A stretch of DNA of 64,000 bases. It comes from Pseudomonadota bacterium (lineage in GTDB: Bacteria > Pseudomonadota > Alphaproteobacteria > Rhizobiales > Hyphomicrobiaceae). The first letter of the stretch is position 1, and every line of letters starts with the position of its first letter. Of this stretch, positions 26,373 through 35,752 are shown in pieces. The position numbers and the translations under genes are program-made. The notes beneath the pieces were generated by a model. The model was not told the origin of the DNA. It searched no databases and saw only the letters and a program-made list of their open reading frames with translations. The stretch is taken from positions 496,001-560,000 of the forward strand of contig JAFECE010000003.1 in assembly GCA_018242295.1 (NCBI GenBank), in the 5' to 3' direction.

Positions 26373-27536
26373 TTAGCCCTTCGAAGTCTTCAGCACCGCT
26401 TGCTGGAAGCGTTCACCCATCGCATCGAAGTTCGGCAAAAGCTGCTCCAGGCCCTGCATGGTCATCAGGCGCACGTTTTTCACCAGATCTTCGTTCGTTT
26501 TAGGATAGTTGTGCCAGAAGGCCGGCACGGTCACATCCTTACGCGACATCACAGACATCTGCACTTGAATGAAGCGATCCTGTGTTTCTTTTTCAAGCAA
26601 ATAGCCGAGGAAGGCATCGGCGAGGGCGTCGTGCTGCGTGCCCTTAACCTTGATGTACCAATCGCCGTAGGCGACCGTGCCGTCGGCCGGAATGCCGGTC
26701 TTGAAGGTTGCGCCGCCGTTTTGAACGAGGCCGAGTGCGTCCGCCGAATAGATCTGCGCAAACGATGCCTGCTCCTGCAGCATAAGGAACGAGAGTTCCG
26801 CGCCGTCCTTATAATACTTCGCAGGACGCAGCCGCTCGACCGCATCAAAGATGGGATCGGATGCCATCTTGGGCTTCCACTCGTAGAAGGCATTGAAGTC
26901 TTTTTTGGCGCCCCAGATCGCCGAGATGGCAATGAGCCACCAATAGGCGCCGGCATCGAGCGCGAGCTTGCCCTCGAGATCCTTGTCCCACATCGTCGAC
27001 CAGCTGAGCGGCTTGTCGGCAGTCAAGGCGGTGTTCAACAGCGGCAGAGAGAAGCCCAGCCCCAGCGGCACACCGTAGTCGCGTGCGCTCTCGGGCCGTG
27101 CGATCAGAAAGAATGGCTGCAGGTCGGCGAGCTGCGGAAGCATGGACCTATCCGTCTTCGCGTAGAGGCCTTCGGAGAGCGCGCCGAGCGTGGTGTATTC
27201 TTCAGAGATGGTGATGTCGAACGGAGGCTTACCTGCCGGCGCGGCCTTCATCTGCGCGACCATCTGGTCCCAGCCGCCGACCAGCGAGATCTTGGTGCCG
27301 TACTTCTCGTTGAAGGGGTCCGAGATTGCCGACTTAAACGAGTCCAGGTATCCGCCCGACCAGGCACACACCGTCAGCTCTTCGCCCTTGAAGGCGTCCT
27401 TGGCATCGAGTGCATACGCGCGGCCGATAATTGCGGGCATTGGCAGAAGCGCTGCGCCAGCTGCCACGCTGCCCGCCTGCAATAGCTGGCGGCGAGACAG
27501 AGTTTTCTTGCCGGGCTTATTTTCACCGTCATTCAT
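26373..27536 (-). CDS. ABC transporter substrate-binding protein (PotD/F-like)
   Basis: 387 residues with a twin-arginine-type signal (SRRQLLQAGSVAAGAALLPM). The solute-binding body has ELTVCAWSGGYLDSFKSAI and PAFWHNYPKTNEDLVKNVRL. The family binds polyamines and related amines in the periplasm, so the importer probably carries an amine or quaternary ammonium compound. First gene of the importer operon. Start: ATG 27536 with GGGAG upstream and the signal peptide close by; the longer open frame was rejected. Confidence 0.92.
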   Translation of the reverse strand: MNDGENKPGKKTLSRRQLLQAGSVAAGAALLPMPAIIGRAYALDAKDAFKGEELTVCAWSGGYLDSFKSAISDPFNEKYGTKISLVGGWDQMVAQMKAAPAGKPPFDITISEEYTTLGALSEGLYAKTDRSMLPQLADLQPFFLIARPESARDYGVPLGLGFSLPLLNTALTADKPLSWSTMWDKDLEGKLALDAGAYWWLIAISAIWGAKKDFNAFYEWKPKMASDPIFDAVERLRPAKYYKDGAELSFLMLQEQASFAQIYSADALGLVQNGGATFKTGIPADGTVAYGDWYIKVKGTQHDALADAFLGYLLEKETQDRFIQVQMSVMSRKDVTVPAFWHNYPKTNEDLVKNVRLMTMQGLEQLLPNFDAMGERFQQAVLKTSKG

Positions 27537-28220
27537 TTCAGAAACTCCCGATGGATGATGCTGATTGTGCGGTTGCGAAGTGCTGCTGCGGGCAGGTCTT
27601 TCGCCCAAGTGCCGTGGCCCCGGAAACGCCAATGGGCGTTGAGGGCAGATGGTGAGCGACGAACGAGATGTTGTTTCTCGCGGTTGCGCGCGAGGCTTGG
27701 CTTTCGATGCAACGAGGGCGCAGAAGATTCACGGGGACGGCTTTCGAAAAAGCCCCGGCCGATCCGATCGCCCATTCGGCATTCCAAGAATGCATCCCGT
27801 CCCCGCGGCCTTTGGCCAACTTTGAAGATCGTTCAATTTCTCTGTGCGACATCCCAATGCCCGCATCCCGCTAGCGCGCCACGACTTGAATTACCGTCCA
27901 AATTCGAGGCAGTTTGCGCACTGCTTAGGCTATAGTAAACCGTAATGCGTATTTACAATGACTTTTACGACCGTATTTCGCAAATTGATTTAAGTCAACG
28001 ACGTCGCGCCCACTGTCGTCGACTTTCGATTTTGCAGTGCGCAAAAAGTTATCTCGCGATGCCCGTCCCTTCTAAGGTTATCTTGGGCTCGCTGAGGCTC
28101 AACCGTCTCTCGAAATATTGCGCAATGCATCGGGCGCAGATTTCCAATGCGCGTCCACGCAAGACGGCGGCCGGCTGAATTCACCAGCCTGCCGCGCGGC
28201 CCGTGCTCGGGTTTTTCAGT
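27537..28220. other. Intergenic region upstream of the ABC importer operon
   Basis: About 680 bases with no supported gene. It holds the operator-like motif copies described at 27939-27980 and an AT-rich stretch at about 27930-28000, so the importer promoter probably lies here, with a long leader. Confidence 0.5.
27939..27980 (-). promoter_or_regulatory. Two copies of an ACGMATTACRGT-type motif
   Basis: Read on the - strand, ACGCATTACGGT (27950-27939) and GCGAAATACGGT (27980-27969), 30 bases apart. The same motif occurs three times between the duplicated Lrp regulator and the luciferase-like monooxygenase gene (32072-32153). Candidate shared operator. Confidence 0.5.
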
Positions 28221-29612
28221 TTACTTGTAATCGCCTTTGCGCAGACGGATGACGACGAGACGCGTCACGGTGACGAAAACAATTCCGGCGACGAACGCGG
28301 CCGGCAACGACGCGGTCGTGTATTCGTACGGCCAGCGGCTTTCGTACGAGACCGGGTTCAGGAGATAGAGATAGGTTGCGAAGCCCGCACCCATCGCCAG
28401 CAGAGCCGCAGGATTGAAGCCGCCCCAAAACTGGTAAGGCGTATCCGGACCGTCCTGATATATGCCGCGCACGTTGATCACCTTCCGGCGCAGCACGAAC
28501 GTGTCGGCGATTTGGATCGCGCACAACGGTGCGAAGAAAACGCCGATGAAGGCCAGGAACGTTCCGAAGTTCGAAAAGAACTCTTCCGGGATGAAGATGC
28601 CGACGGCCGCCACAGGCACAATCGAAAAGAGGATGAGGGTGCTCCAACGCGCATCCTCAAGAGCTGGCACGCGCCGCAGACCGATAGCGGTCGAATAGAC
28701 GCCAGCGAGCGATGGTCCGAGATTTGCGGCCATGATCAACAGCAGCGCGATGAGGCCATAGAGCGGTCCTCCGAGCGAAACAAGCCAAGCCGTCGGATCC
28801 GGCACTTGCAGAACAAGCATCGCGGCGAGCCCGACGATGCTCAGCAAGGGTAGCGACAATCCCATCGCCAGCATCGACGGCAGAACGGAACTCGATGGAG
28901 ACGGCGATTCACGGACGATCGTTCCGAAGTAGGCCCAGAAGCCCAGCAGCGAAACGATGCTGATTTCGACTCCCGTCACGTAGTTCCAATTGAGGCTGCT
29001 CGACGGCATCGAAGGCTTCGCGACGGCAAGAGCGTCCGCTTGCGAGGAGAGCAACTGATAGAGCATCCAAATCCCGATGCCGACGACGACAAAGAAGAGG
29101 ATGTTCGAGGCGGCCTCGAGCCCCTTCAGTCCCCGGAGCAGCACCAGATAGACGACGGTGCAGGTGATCGCCGATACGGTGCGCACGATCGTCAGCGATG
29201 TTTCGGGCTCCGCCAGTCCCAACGTGATTGCCGCCTGCGCGACCGCTTTCCCGAAGAACACGAGAAGCAGCGCATTCCAGCCGATGATCGACGCATATTG
29301 CAGGAAAACCGTGATCAACCAGCCGCGATTGCCGAATTGAGGCTTCGACGCCGCGATTGAATCGATACCGTACTTCGTAGACATCGGCACGACCGCGAGC
29401 GTCAACATCAGCATGCCAATCATCGATCCCGCGATCAATGCCGCGACGCCCATCTTGAAGTCGAGGTAGAAGGCGACGTATTGACCAATGAGATAGGACC
29501 AGTTCCCGCAGGCGGTGACGAGAAGGACGACGGTCAACTGCTTCGTCGTCCACGTCCTATCCTTGACCGTCAGCGGCCAACCGGATTCAGTCACGCTGTC
29601 CTGCGAACTCAT
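28221..29612 (-). CDS. NCS1-family cytosine/purine/hydantoin-type permease
   Basis: 463 residues, about twelve membrane helices. It carries NCS1 features such as GNWSYLIGQYVAFYLDFKMG near the N-terminus and LGPSLAGVYSTAIGLRRVPA in the middle. NCS1 proteins import nucleobases, hydantoins, allantoin or related nitrogen heterocycles by cation symport. AGGGGGGAAG precedes the ATG. It follows the MFS gene by 8 bases and is likely co-transcribed with it. Substrate unknown. Confidence 0.9.
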   Translation of the reverse strand: MSSQDSVTESGWPLTVKDRTWTTKQLTVVLLVTACGNWSYLIGQYVAFYLDFKMGVAALIAGSMIGMLMLTLAVVPMSTKYGIDSIAASKPQFGNRGWLITVFLQYASIIGWNALLLVFFGKAVAQAAITLGLAEPETSLTIVRTVSAITCTVVYLVLLRGLKGLEAASNILFFVVVGIGIWMLYQLLSSQADALAVAKPSMPSSSLNWNYVTGVEISIVSLLGFWAYFGTIVRESPSPSSSVLPSMLAMGLSLPLLSIVGLAAMLVLQVPDPTAWLVSLGGPLYGLIALLLIMAANLGPSLAGVYSTAIGLRRVPALEDARWSTLILFSIVPVAAVGIFIPEEFFSNFGTFLAFIGVFFAPLCAIQIADTFVLRRKVINVRGIYQDGPDTPYQFWGGFNPAALLAMGAGFATYLYLLNPVSYESRWPYEYTTASLPAAFVAGIVFVTVTRLVVIRLRKGDYK

Positions 29613-29620
29613 CTTCCCCC

Positions 29621-30910
29621 CTACGATTTCTTCGCGGTGTTCTTAATTCCAAAGTTCATCGAGAGCACCAACACGGCACCCGCCAGCATGAAGACGGCCA
29701 AAAGCGCAATGGCGTTTTGCGACGATGCCCCTTGCTGCTTGGCAAAGCCAACCAGATACGGTCCGAAAAAACCACCACTGTTTCCCAGGGAATTTATCAG
29801 CGCGATCCCGGCCGCAGCCGCGGGTCCGCTCAAGATCGCAGCCGGCACCGCCCAGAAGACGGGAAAAATCGACAAGGTGCATGCCGTCGCAATCGTAAAC
29901 AGGACGAGCAGCATGATCGGCGAAGAGACGAACGCGCACATCACAAAGGCTGCCGTCGCAACGAAGCCCGGAATCGCGATGTGCCAGATGCGTTCGCCAG
30001 TCCGGTCGGAACGCCGGCCCCAATACCACATGAACAATGCGGCAATGGCATAGGGAACGGCGACGACCAAGCCTGTCTCGGTATTCGTCAAGGACATGCT
30101 CTTGACGATTTGCGGCATCCAGAAGCCCAGCCCGTAGAGCCCGAGGCCAGTCCCGAAGCAGGACAGGGCGAGTACGAGCACGCGCCGGTCCGTCAGGGCT
30201 CCGCGAATGGAGTGACTATGACTTGGCACATTCACTTTGCGATCGGCCGCGAGCCTCGCAAGAAGCGCATCGCGCTCGTCGGCGGACAACCATTTTGCCT
30301 GCGCCGGAGTATCGGCAAGCACGAAGAAGCAGATCAAGCCCAGAGCGATTGCGGGTAGCGCTTCGAGAATGAACAGCCATTGCCAGCCCCGAAATCCCAG
30401 CACCCCGTTCCAAGCGTCGAGGATCCAACCGGACAGCGGGGAGCCGATGACCGTCGATATCGGCACAGCCATCATGAGAATGGCGACGGTTCGGGCGCGT
30501 TCCTCCGCCGGGATCCAGTTGGTGAGATAATAGATGACGCCCGGGAAAAAGCCCGCTTCGGCTGCGCCCAATATAAAGCGCAGCGCCGCGAGCGCATTGA
30601 CGCCGGTGACGAATGCGGTTGCCGCCGACAGCAGGCCCCACGTTATCATGATCCGCGCCAGCCAGATGCGCGCGCCAACATGAGACATGACGATGTTGCT
30701 TGGCACCTCGAACAGGCAATAGCCGAAAAAGAACACGCCGGCGACAAATCCGAAGGCCTCAGGCTCGATCGAGAGATCCGCATTCATCTGTAGAGCTGCG
30801 AAACTGATGTTCACGCGATCTAGGTAGGCCGTGAAATAGGCCGCGATCAGAAGCGGCAAGACGCGATACTGCACTTTTGCGAGCGCACGCGACAACGGCG
30901 GCAGTGACAT
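29621..30910 (-). CDS. MFS transporter, anion:cation symporter type
   Basis: 429 residues, twelve predicted membrane helices. Typical ACS-family stretches are YLDRVNISFAALQMNADLSI, FFGYCLFEVPSNIVMSHVGA and PGVIYYLTNWIPAEERARTV. The family imports organic anions such as aromatic acids, sugar acids and hydroxyphenylacetate. ATG 30910 was chosen over an upstream in-frame start because it directly precedes the first helix region. It lies between the Lrp regulator and the NCS1 permease on the same strand. Confidence 0.92.
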   Translation of the reverse strand: MSLPPLSRALAKVQYRVLPLLIAAYFTAYLDRVNISFAALQMNADLSIEPEAFGFVAGVFFFGYCLFEVPSNIVMSHVGARIWLARIMITWGLLSAATAFVTGVNALAALRFILGAAEAGFFPGVIYYLTNWIPAEERARTVAILMMAVPISTVIGSPLSGWILDAWNGVLGFRGWQWLFILEALPAIALGLICFFVLADTPAQAKWLSADERDALLARLAADRKVNVPSHSHSIRGALTDRRVLVLALSCFGTGLGLYGLGFWMPQIVKSMSLTNTETGLVVAVPYAIAALFMWYWGRRSDRTGERIWHIAIPGFVATAAFVMCAFVSSPIMLLVLFTIATACTLSIFPVFWAVPAAILSGPAAAAGIALINSLGNSGGFFGPYLVGFAKQQGASSQNAIALLAVFMLAGAVLVLSMNFGIKNTAKKS

Positions 30911-30984
30911 GTGATGGGATTCCGTGATGCGGGGTTCGTAAAATAAATCGGCGTTGGCGTTTGCACGAGGTATGCGCGGGACTC

Positions 30985-32001
30985 TCAACCCTCTACGCCG
31001 AGGCTTTGATCTGAGGTCGTCTCATCCCGGATCGCGGCGAGGCGCTTGTAGTAAAGATCGCTGTAGATGGACACTTCGAGCCGATCCACGCCGGCAAGCG
31101 ATCGCACGTTCTGGTCGATCACATCGAGGAGTTCGCGGTCTGTCTGGCAGATGAACTCCGTCAGGATGTCGTAGCGTCCGGCGCAGATCGCGATGTAGGT
31201 CGTATTGGCCAGTCCTGCCAGCGCATCCGCCACATCCTTCACGCGATGACCGGCCGCCACGTTGATTCCGACCCATGCCATGGAACGGTATTCAAGGCTC
31301 ATCGGATTGATCAATGCGATGACGCTGACGGTGCCGGTATCGGATAGATTCTTGAAGCGAAGGCGCACCTGCCCTTCCGATACGCCCAGCTCGTCCGCCA
31401 CTTGCAAGAACGGCTTGCGGCCATCCTCGCTCAGCGAGCGAATGATGCGAACGTCCATCGCATCGATTTCTCGCGGTCGCACGCCCGTTTCGGTGCCGAC
31501 CTTGTTCTGCGCCGCCGCGAAGTGCGCGAGCTGATAGTGCAGACTGAGGTACGGCATGGCTTCGATGGTCTGAATGCCGTCGATCTTGCCGACTTCGTTT
31601 TCGATGGTTGCCTGCAGCGCGGCGCGATCCCGACAAAGGACTTCGGCGAAGAGCGAATAATGGGAATGCGAGACGACAACATAGTCGACGGAGGGAATTT
31701 TTTGCAGCTCGCGCGCAATCTCACTGGCGGGGCGGTCCGGCCGGTTCGTCATTGAGAGTAGCGCCGACGCGCCATAGCCGAGCACCGTCGGGTCGGTCAC
31801 CGCAGTGATCAGCATCACGCGCTGCTCTATGAGATCGAGCACACGCGTGCGCGCCGTCTTCTCGGTTATCCCTACCTCGCGCGCGATGCGCGAAAACGGC
31901 ATGCGTCCGTCCGCCTGAAGCAACGAAACGATGCTTCGATCCAGATCGTCGAGCGATGCAACGAGCCGGAGATAGTCCGGCGTCGTCAGTGTCACTTTCA
32001 T
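30985..32001 (-). CDS. Duplicated Lrp/AsnC-family regulator
   Basis: 338 residues, twice the normal Lrp length. The first module (about 15-165) has the helix-turn-helix FSRIAREVGITEKTARTRVL. The second (about 180-330) has FLQVADELGVSEGQVRLRFK. Each is followed by an AsnC-type ligand domain (SVDYVVVSHSHYSLFAEVLC and TTYIAICAGRYDILTEFICQ). Lrp proteins respond to amino acids or related metabolites. It is divergent from the luciferase-like monooxygenase operon, with repeated motifs between them, and upstream of MFS and NCS1 transporter genes, so it is the likely local regulator. Confidence 0.9.
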   Translation of the reverse strand: MKVTLTTPDYLRLVASLDDLDRSIVSLLQADGRMPFSRIAREVGITEKTARTRVLDLIEQRVMLITAVTDPTVLGYGASALLSMTNRPDRPASEIARELQKIPSVDYVVVSHSHYSLFAEVLCRDRAALQATIENEVGKIDGIQTIEAMPYLSLHYQLAHFAAAQNKVGTETGVRPREIDAMDVRIIRSLSEDGRKPFLQVADELGVSEGQVRLRFKNLSDTGTVSVIALINPMSLEYRSMAWVGINVAAGHRVKDVADALAGLANTTYIAICAGRYDILTEFICQTDRELLDVIDQNVRSLAGVDRLEVSIYSDLYYKRLAAIRDETTSDQSLGVEG

Positions 32002-32071
32002 TCAATCCTCCCCCAGGCCGGCACGAAGCGCCGCCGTTCACGAACAAGCGCGAAGCCGCCATCGGATCAAG

Positions 32072-32153
32072 TCCGTAATGCGTTTCCCAGCCTTGACACG
32101 GTAGTTGATACGAATTACAGTATTATAAGATCATATTTTGACGAATTACGGTA
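32072..32153. promoter_or_regulatory. Three copies of an ACGMATTACRGT motif, candidate Lrp operator
   Basis: ACGAATTACAGTA (32110-32122) and ACGAATTACGGTA (32141-32153) are direct repeats 31 bases apart, about three helical turns. A third copy on the - strand, ACGCATTACGGA, is at 32083-32072. AT-rich DNA lies between the direct repeats. The second repeat ends just before the ribosome site of the monooxygenase gene. Confidence 0.6.
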
Positions 32154-32169
32154 CGAGGAGTGCCCATCG

Positions 32170-33246
32170 GTGAAAGTAGGCATTTTGCAGGAAGGCGAAG
32201 TGATGCCGGGCGCGAACTGTGCCCAGCGCTACCGGGAAATGATTGAAGAGGTTGCTCTGGCGGACAAGCTGGGGTTTTCGACCTGGGGGACTTCCGAACA
32301 GCATTTCAGCCCTCCCCGATTTACGGTCTCTGCACCCGAGGTGCTCTATTCCGCGATCTCGCAGCATACTAAGCGGATCAAGCTCCGCATTATGTGCTCG
32401 GTCCTGTTGAAATGGAATCATCCAATTCTCGTCGCTGAACGCCTGGCGACGCTTAACATCGTTTCCAATGGCCGAGCGGAAATCGGTACGGCGCGCTCAA
32501 ACAATCTCACGACGTTGGGTGCCTTCGGCGTGAAGCCGACGGAGACGACCGAGCAATGGAACGATTCCATGGAGGTGCTGGCCAAGATCTTCGCCAGCGA
32601 CCAGCTCGAGCACGACGGGCCGGTATGGAAGATTCCGAAGCGGACGATTGTCCCGTCTTTCGACAAGGCCAATCATCCTGCCGTGTCCGTTGCGGCATCG
32701 AGCATCAAGACCCACGCTTCGGCGGGCGAGATGCAGATCGGCGCGATGTGCTTCGAAAACTACTTTGGGTTCGATTACCTGCAGCAGTGCATCGATGCTT
32801 ACCGTGCGGCTTACCCGCGTGGGAAAAACCTGATGCCCAACCCCAATGAATACATGGGGCTTTACGTTGCTACTGCATTCTGCGGGCAGACGCGCGAGGA
32901 AGCGGTGCGCGTGGCGCGCGATGTCACGCTCGGGTATTTCAAATTCATTCTCGATCTCTATGTGCCGCTCTCAAAGAACCCGAGCTACGAATATCTCGAT
33001 CGCATCCAGCTTCTCGAAGCCAACGAGACCAATCTCGACTTCCTGCTGAGCGAGACGGCATCCGTGCTCGTCGGTTCCCCGGCGGACTTCATCGAGCGGC
33101 TGCGCAAGCTCGAAGCCATGGGGATTGATGAGGTTCTTCTGCGCATCGACGGCGTGCCGCACGAAGACATCATGAAGAGCATCCACCTGATCGGGACCGA
33201 GGTTATTCCGGTTGTCGACCGCGATTATAAGATTGCAGCTGAATGA
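32170..33246 (+). CDS. Luciferase-like (LLM) flavin-dependent monooxygenase
   Basis: 358 residues of the bacterial-luciferase TIM-barrel family: VALADKLGFSTWGTSEQHF near the N-terminus, NGRAEIGTARSNNLTTLGAF at the flavin phosphate region and VLVGSPADFIERLRKLEAMG near the C-terminus. These enzymes use reduced FMN from a separate reductase and O2 to oxidise an organic substrate; the flavin reductase three genes on is the likely partner. GTG start with GAGGAG nine bases upstream. First gene of a tightly packed + strand operon; overlaps the amidohydrolase by 4 bases. It is too short and divergent for the DmoA/NtaA group, so the substrate is open. Confidence 0.9.
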   Translation: MKVGILQEGEVMPGANCAQRYREMIEEVALADKLGFSTWGTSEQHFSPPRFTVSAPEVLYSAISQHTKRIKLRIMCSVLLKWNHPILVAERLATLNIVSNGRAEIGTARSNNLTTLGAFGVKPTETTEQWNDSMEVLAKIFASDQLEHDGPVWKIPKRTIVPSFDKANHPAVSVAASSIKTHASAGEMQIGAMCFENYFGFDYLQQCIDAYRAAYPRGKNLMPNPNEYMGLYVATAFCGQTREEAVRVARDVTLGYFKFILDLYVPLSKNPSYEYLDRIQLLEANETNLDFLLSETASVLVGSPADFIERLRKLEAMGIDEVLLRIDGVPHEDIMKSIHLIGTEVIPVVDRDYKIAAE

Positions 33247-34934
33247 CCGACAGCACTCCCGAACCAGCCGATCTCATCGTTCTCAGCCGCCGTGTCATCA
33301 CGATGGACCCTGAGACCGACCCGCGGATAGAAGCCGTTGCGGTTCGAGGAAAGCGCATTCTGCGTCTCCTCCGCAGAGAGGACATCGCGTCCGTCACCAA
33401 CGAAAAGACGCGTATTATCGATGTCGGCGGCCGGCCGGTCATGCCTGGCTTCGTCGATCCGCATGCCCATATCGAGGTTGCTTGCCGTTCGTCTTTCGGC
33501 GTCGTCGATTGCAGAGCGCCCGGATGCGGGACGATCGATGAAGTCATCGCGGCGCTCTCGGCGAAGGCCGTCGAGACCCCTCCCGGTGAGTGGGTTGTAG
33601 GTCAGGCCAATCTCTTTTTTGATCGCAAGCTCGCCGAGAAGCGCTTTCCGACGCACTATGAGCTCGACCGGGTCAGCAATTCGCACCCGGTTGCGTTGCG
33701 CGCCGGTGGTCATCTGACCATTCTCAATTCTAAGGCGCTCGCGGTTTGCATGATCGACCGCAACTATTCTCCGCCTCCCTATTCGATCACGGGGCTTCCG
33801 AGCGTCGAGCGCGACGAGTCGGGCGAGCCGACGGGCATCGTGAAGGAGATGGACAATCTGCTGCCGTTCTCGGCGATGGATCGCGGCCAGCTCGCGGCCG
33901 CGCTGGAGACCGGCATTCCGAAGCTCTTCACGCAATTCGGCGTCACCACGATCGGAGAAATTTCCGAGACGGTCGACGGATTGCAGATCATGAACGATCT
34001 GGCCGCCGGCGATGAGCTGCCGGTCTCCGTCCGGACCTATATTTGGGCACCAGGCACGCTTTCGCTCGAAGCCGCGTGCAACTGGAAAAAGAGCATTTCC
34101 GTCACGGCGTCCGACGATCTCTTTCGCATCCAAGGCGTCAAGCTGTTCGCGGACGGCGGTTTCTCGGCCAAAAGCGCGGCGGTCAAAAATCCGTATCTCG
34201 TATGCGGTTGCCGCGGCGGCCATACCTTCCGCGGCGAGGTTGCGCTCGACAAGGCTTTTGCGCAGAAAGCAATCCAATTGACGCAAAACGCCGGCCTGCA
34301 GTTGGCTGTCCATGCCAATGGCGATCGCGCCCAGGAATGGGTGTGCGATACGGTTCTCGAAATGGGCGGCGCGCCGACCGGGCGCGTACGCACGCGCATC
34401 GAACATGCCGGCAACCTGATGCCTTCGGAAGTGACGGCGGACAAGTGGGCCGCAGCGGGCATCATTCCCGTCCCACAGCCAGTGTTCCTCTATACGTTCG
34501 GCGAATACTTCCCCGATTACCTCGGCGATTACGGCAGGCTTGGACGCTTCTCGTTCGCCACGCTGATGAAGCAAGGCTGGCGTCTTTCCGGCAGCTCGGA
34601 CGTATGGGTTGGCTCGGAAAGCGGCGCGACGAACCCGCTCTTCGGCGTGTGGTGCTGCCTCAAACGGCAAACGTATTCCGGCGCAACGCTCGACGCCGAC
34701 GAAGCCATTACGCTCGATCAGGCGCTCCGGCTCCATACGCTCGATGCGGCAGCCGTGCTCGGTGAAGACGACGTTCGCGGCAGCCTCGCTCCGGGCAAGT
34801 TTGCCGATTTGATCGTCCTCGATCGAGACCCGCACGCGGTTGCCGTCGACGACCTGCCGAAGATCAAAGTCGATCACGTGTTCAAGAACGGCAAGCAGAT
34901 CTGGAACCGAAATGGTAGTGACGCTGCAAACTGA
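33243..34934 (+). CDS. Metal-dependent amidohydrolase (YtcJ-like)
   Basis: 563 residues. Amidohydrolase marks: the H-x-H metal site in GFVDPHAHIEVACRS, LFADGGFSAKSAAV, the histidine region AVHANGDRAQEWV, and the late metal aspartate region SGSSDVWVG. C-terminal LAPGKFADLIVLDRDPHAV is typical of the family. It hydrolyses an amide or similar bond in the cytoplasm. Its start overlaps the monooxygenase stop (ATGA), so the two steps are probably sequential. Confidence 0.9.
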   Translation: MTDSTPEPADLIVLSRRVITMDPETDPRIEAVAVRGKRILRLLRREDIASVTNEKTRIIDVGGRPVMPGFVDPHAHIEVACRSSFGVVDCRAPGCGTIDEVIAALSAKAVETPPGEWVVGQANLFFDRKLAEKRFPTHYELDRVSNSHPVALRAGGHLTILNSKALAVCMIDRNYSPPPYSITGLPSVERDESGEPTGIVKEMDNLLPFSAMDRGQLAAALETGIPKLFTQFGVTTIGEISETVDGLQIMNDLAAGDELPVSVRTYIWAPGTLSLEAACNWKKSISVTASDDLFRIQGVKLFADGGFSAKSAAVKNPYLVCGCRGGHTFRGEVALDKAFAQKAIQLTQNAGLQLAVHANGDRAQEWVCDTVLEMGGAPTGRVRTRIEHAGNLMPSEVTADKWAAAGIIPVPQPVFLYTFGEYFPDYLGDYGRLGRFSFATLMKQGWRLSGSSDVWVGSESGATNPLFGVWCCLKRQTYSGATLDADEAITLDQALRLHTLDAAAVLGEDDVRGSLAPGKFADLIVLDRDPHAVAVDDLPKIKVDHVFKNGKQIWNRNGSDAAN

Positions 34935-34944
34935 AAGGCCAGCA

Positions 34945-35451
34945 ATGGAACGCCCGCTATCGGTCGATACCGGTGCGTTCCGTTCAGCCATGGGCGATAT
35001 GCCTGGAGCCGTTACGGTCATCACGTCGTGGGGACCGGACGGCGCTCCGTCTGGCGCGACGCTTTCGGCGGTCGTTTCGCTGTCTCTCGAACCGCCGCAG
35101 ATGCTGGCGTGCTTCGATCATGCATCGAACACACTCGGCGCCATCCAGTCTCACGGCCGATTTCTCGTGCATGTCCTCGCCCATGGCCAGCAGGACATCG
35201 CGATGACGTTTTCCGGAAAATCTCCGAATAAATTTCGCGATATTGCTTGGGATGCCGGCGTCCTCGGATTGCCCAAGATCGAAGGTTGTGTCGTCGCCGT
35301 TGCATGCGAGGTCGAAAAGATCATCGAGTCCGGCGACCACAAGATCGTCATCGGCCGCGTTCTCGAAGTCGATCGCGAAAGTGCGCTGAACCCGATAGTC
35401 TACGCACGCCGGAAGATGCTGCCATTCGAAAACGACGGAGCGAACCAATGA
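34945..35451 (+). CDS. Flavin reductase, partner of the luciferase-like monooxygenase
   Basis: 168 residues of the HpaC-like flavin reductase family: FRSAMGDMPGAVTVITSWG, GATLSAVVSLSLEPPQMLAC and SGDHKIVIGRVLEVD. It supplies reduced flavin, most likely to the luciferase-like enzyme at the head of the operon. The ATG at 34945 has AAAGG upstream and follows the amidohydrolase stop by 10 bases; the ATG at 34912 inside the previous gene is an alternative. A homologous reductase is present in the first module (14657-15178), so the island has two reductase/oxygenase pairs. Confidence 0.9.
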   Translation: MERPLSVDTGAFRSAMGDMPGAVTVITSWGPDGAPSGATLSAVVSLSLEPPQMLACFDHASNTLGAIQSHGRFLVHVLAHGQQDIAMTFSGKSPNKFRDIAWDAGVLGLPKIEGCVVAVACEVEKIIESGDHKIVIGRVLEVDRESALNPIVYARRKMLPFENDGANQ

Positions 35452-35747
35452 TACGCCTTACAGTGATTTACGGTGTACCTGCTGACGCTGCGAAGTTCGA
35501 TGCGTATTACAAAGATGTGCACGCTCCCCTCGCCGCGAAGATGCCTCACCTCAAGAACTTCAGCTATAGCCGCGGTCCGGTCGCCAGCAGCGATCCCGCG
35601 AAGCTGGTGCATCTTGTCGCCTATCTCGATTACGCTTCAAAAGCCGATCTCGAGGCGTCGCTTGCTTCCGAAGAAGGCAAGGCGGCCGTTGCCGACGTTG
35701 GAAACTTCGCCGACGGCGGCGCGACCATCCTGACGACAGAGATCTGA
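35448..35747 (+). CDS. EthD-family protein
   Basis: 99 residues, a ferredoxin-like fold with the EthD pattern IRLTVIYGVPADAAKFDAYY and HAPLAAKMPHLKNFSYSRG. EthD proteins accompany degradation operons as small accessory or isomerase-like enzymes; the exact reaction here is unknown. The start overlaps the flavin reductase stop by 4 bases. Confidence 0.88.
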   Translation: MIRLTVIYGVPADAAKFDAYYKDVHAPLAAKMPHLKNFSYSRGPVASSDPAKLVHLVAYLDYASKADLEASLASEEGKAAVADVGNFADGGATILTTEI

Positions 35748-35752
35748 AACGC

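Noticed and set aside
32170-33246. Dimethylsulfide monooxygenase DmoA or dimethylsulfone monooxygenase SfnG
   Set aside because: The protein is shorter than DmoA and its N-terminal sequence does not resemble SfnG; only the broad luciferase-like family can be supported.
33225-35024. 599-codon open frame on the - strand
   Set aside because: Lies opposite the amidohydrolase and flavin reductase genes, which have clear family motifs; a mirror frame of GC-rich codons.
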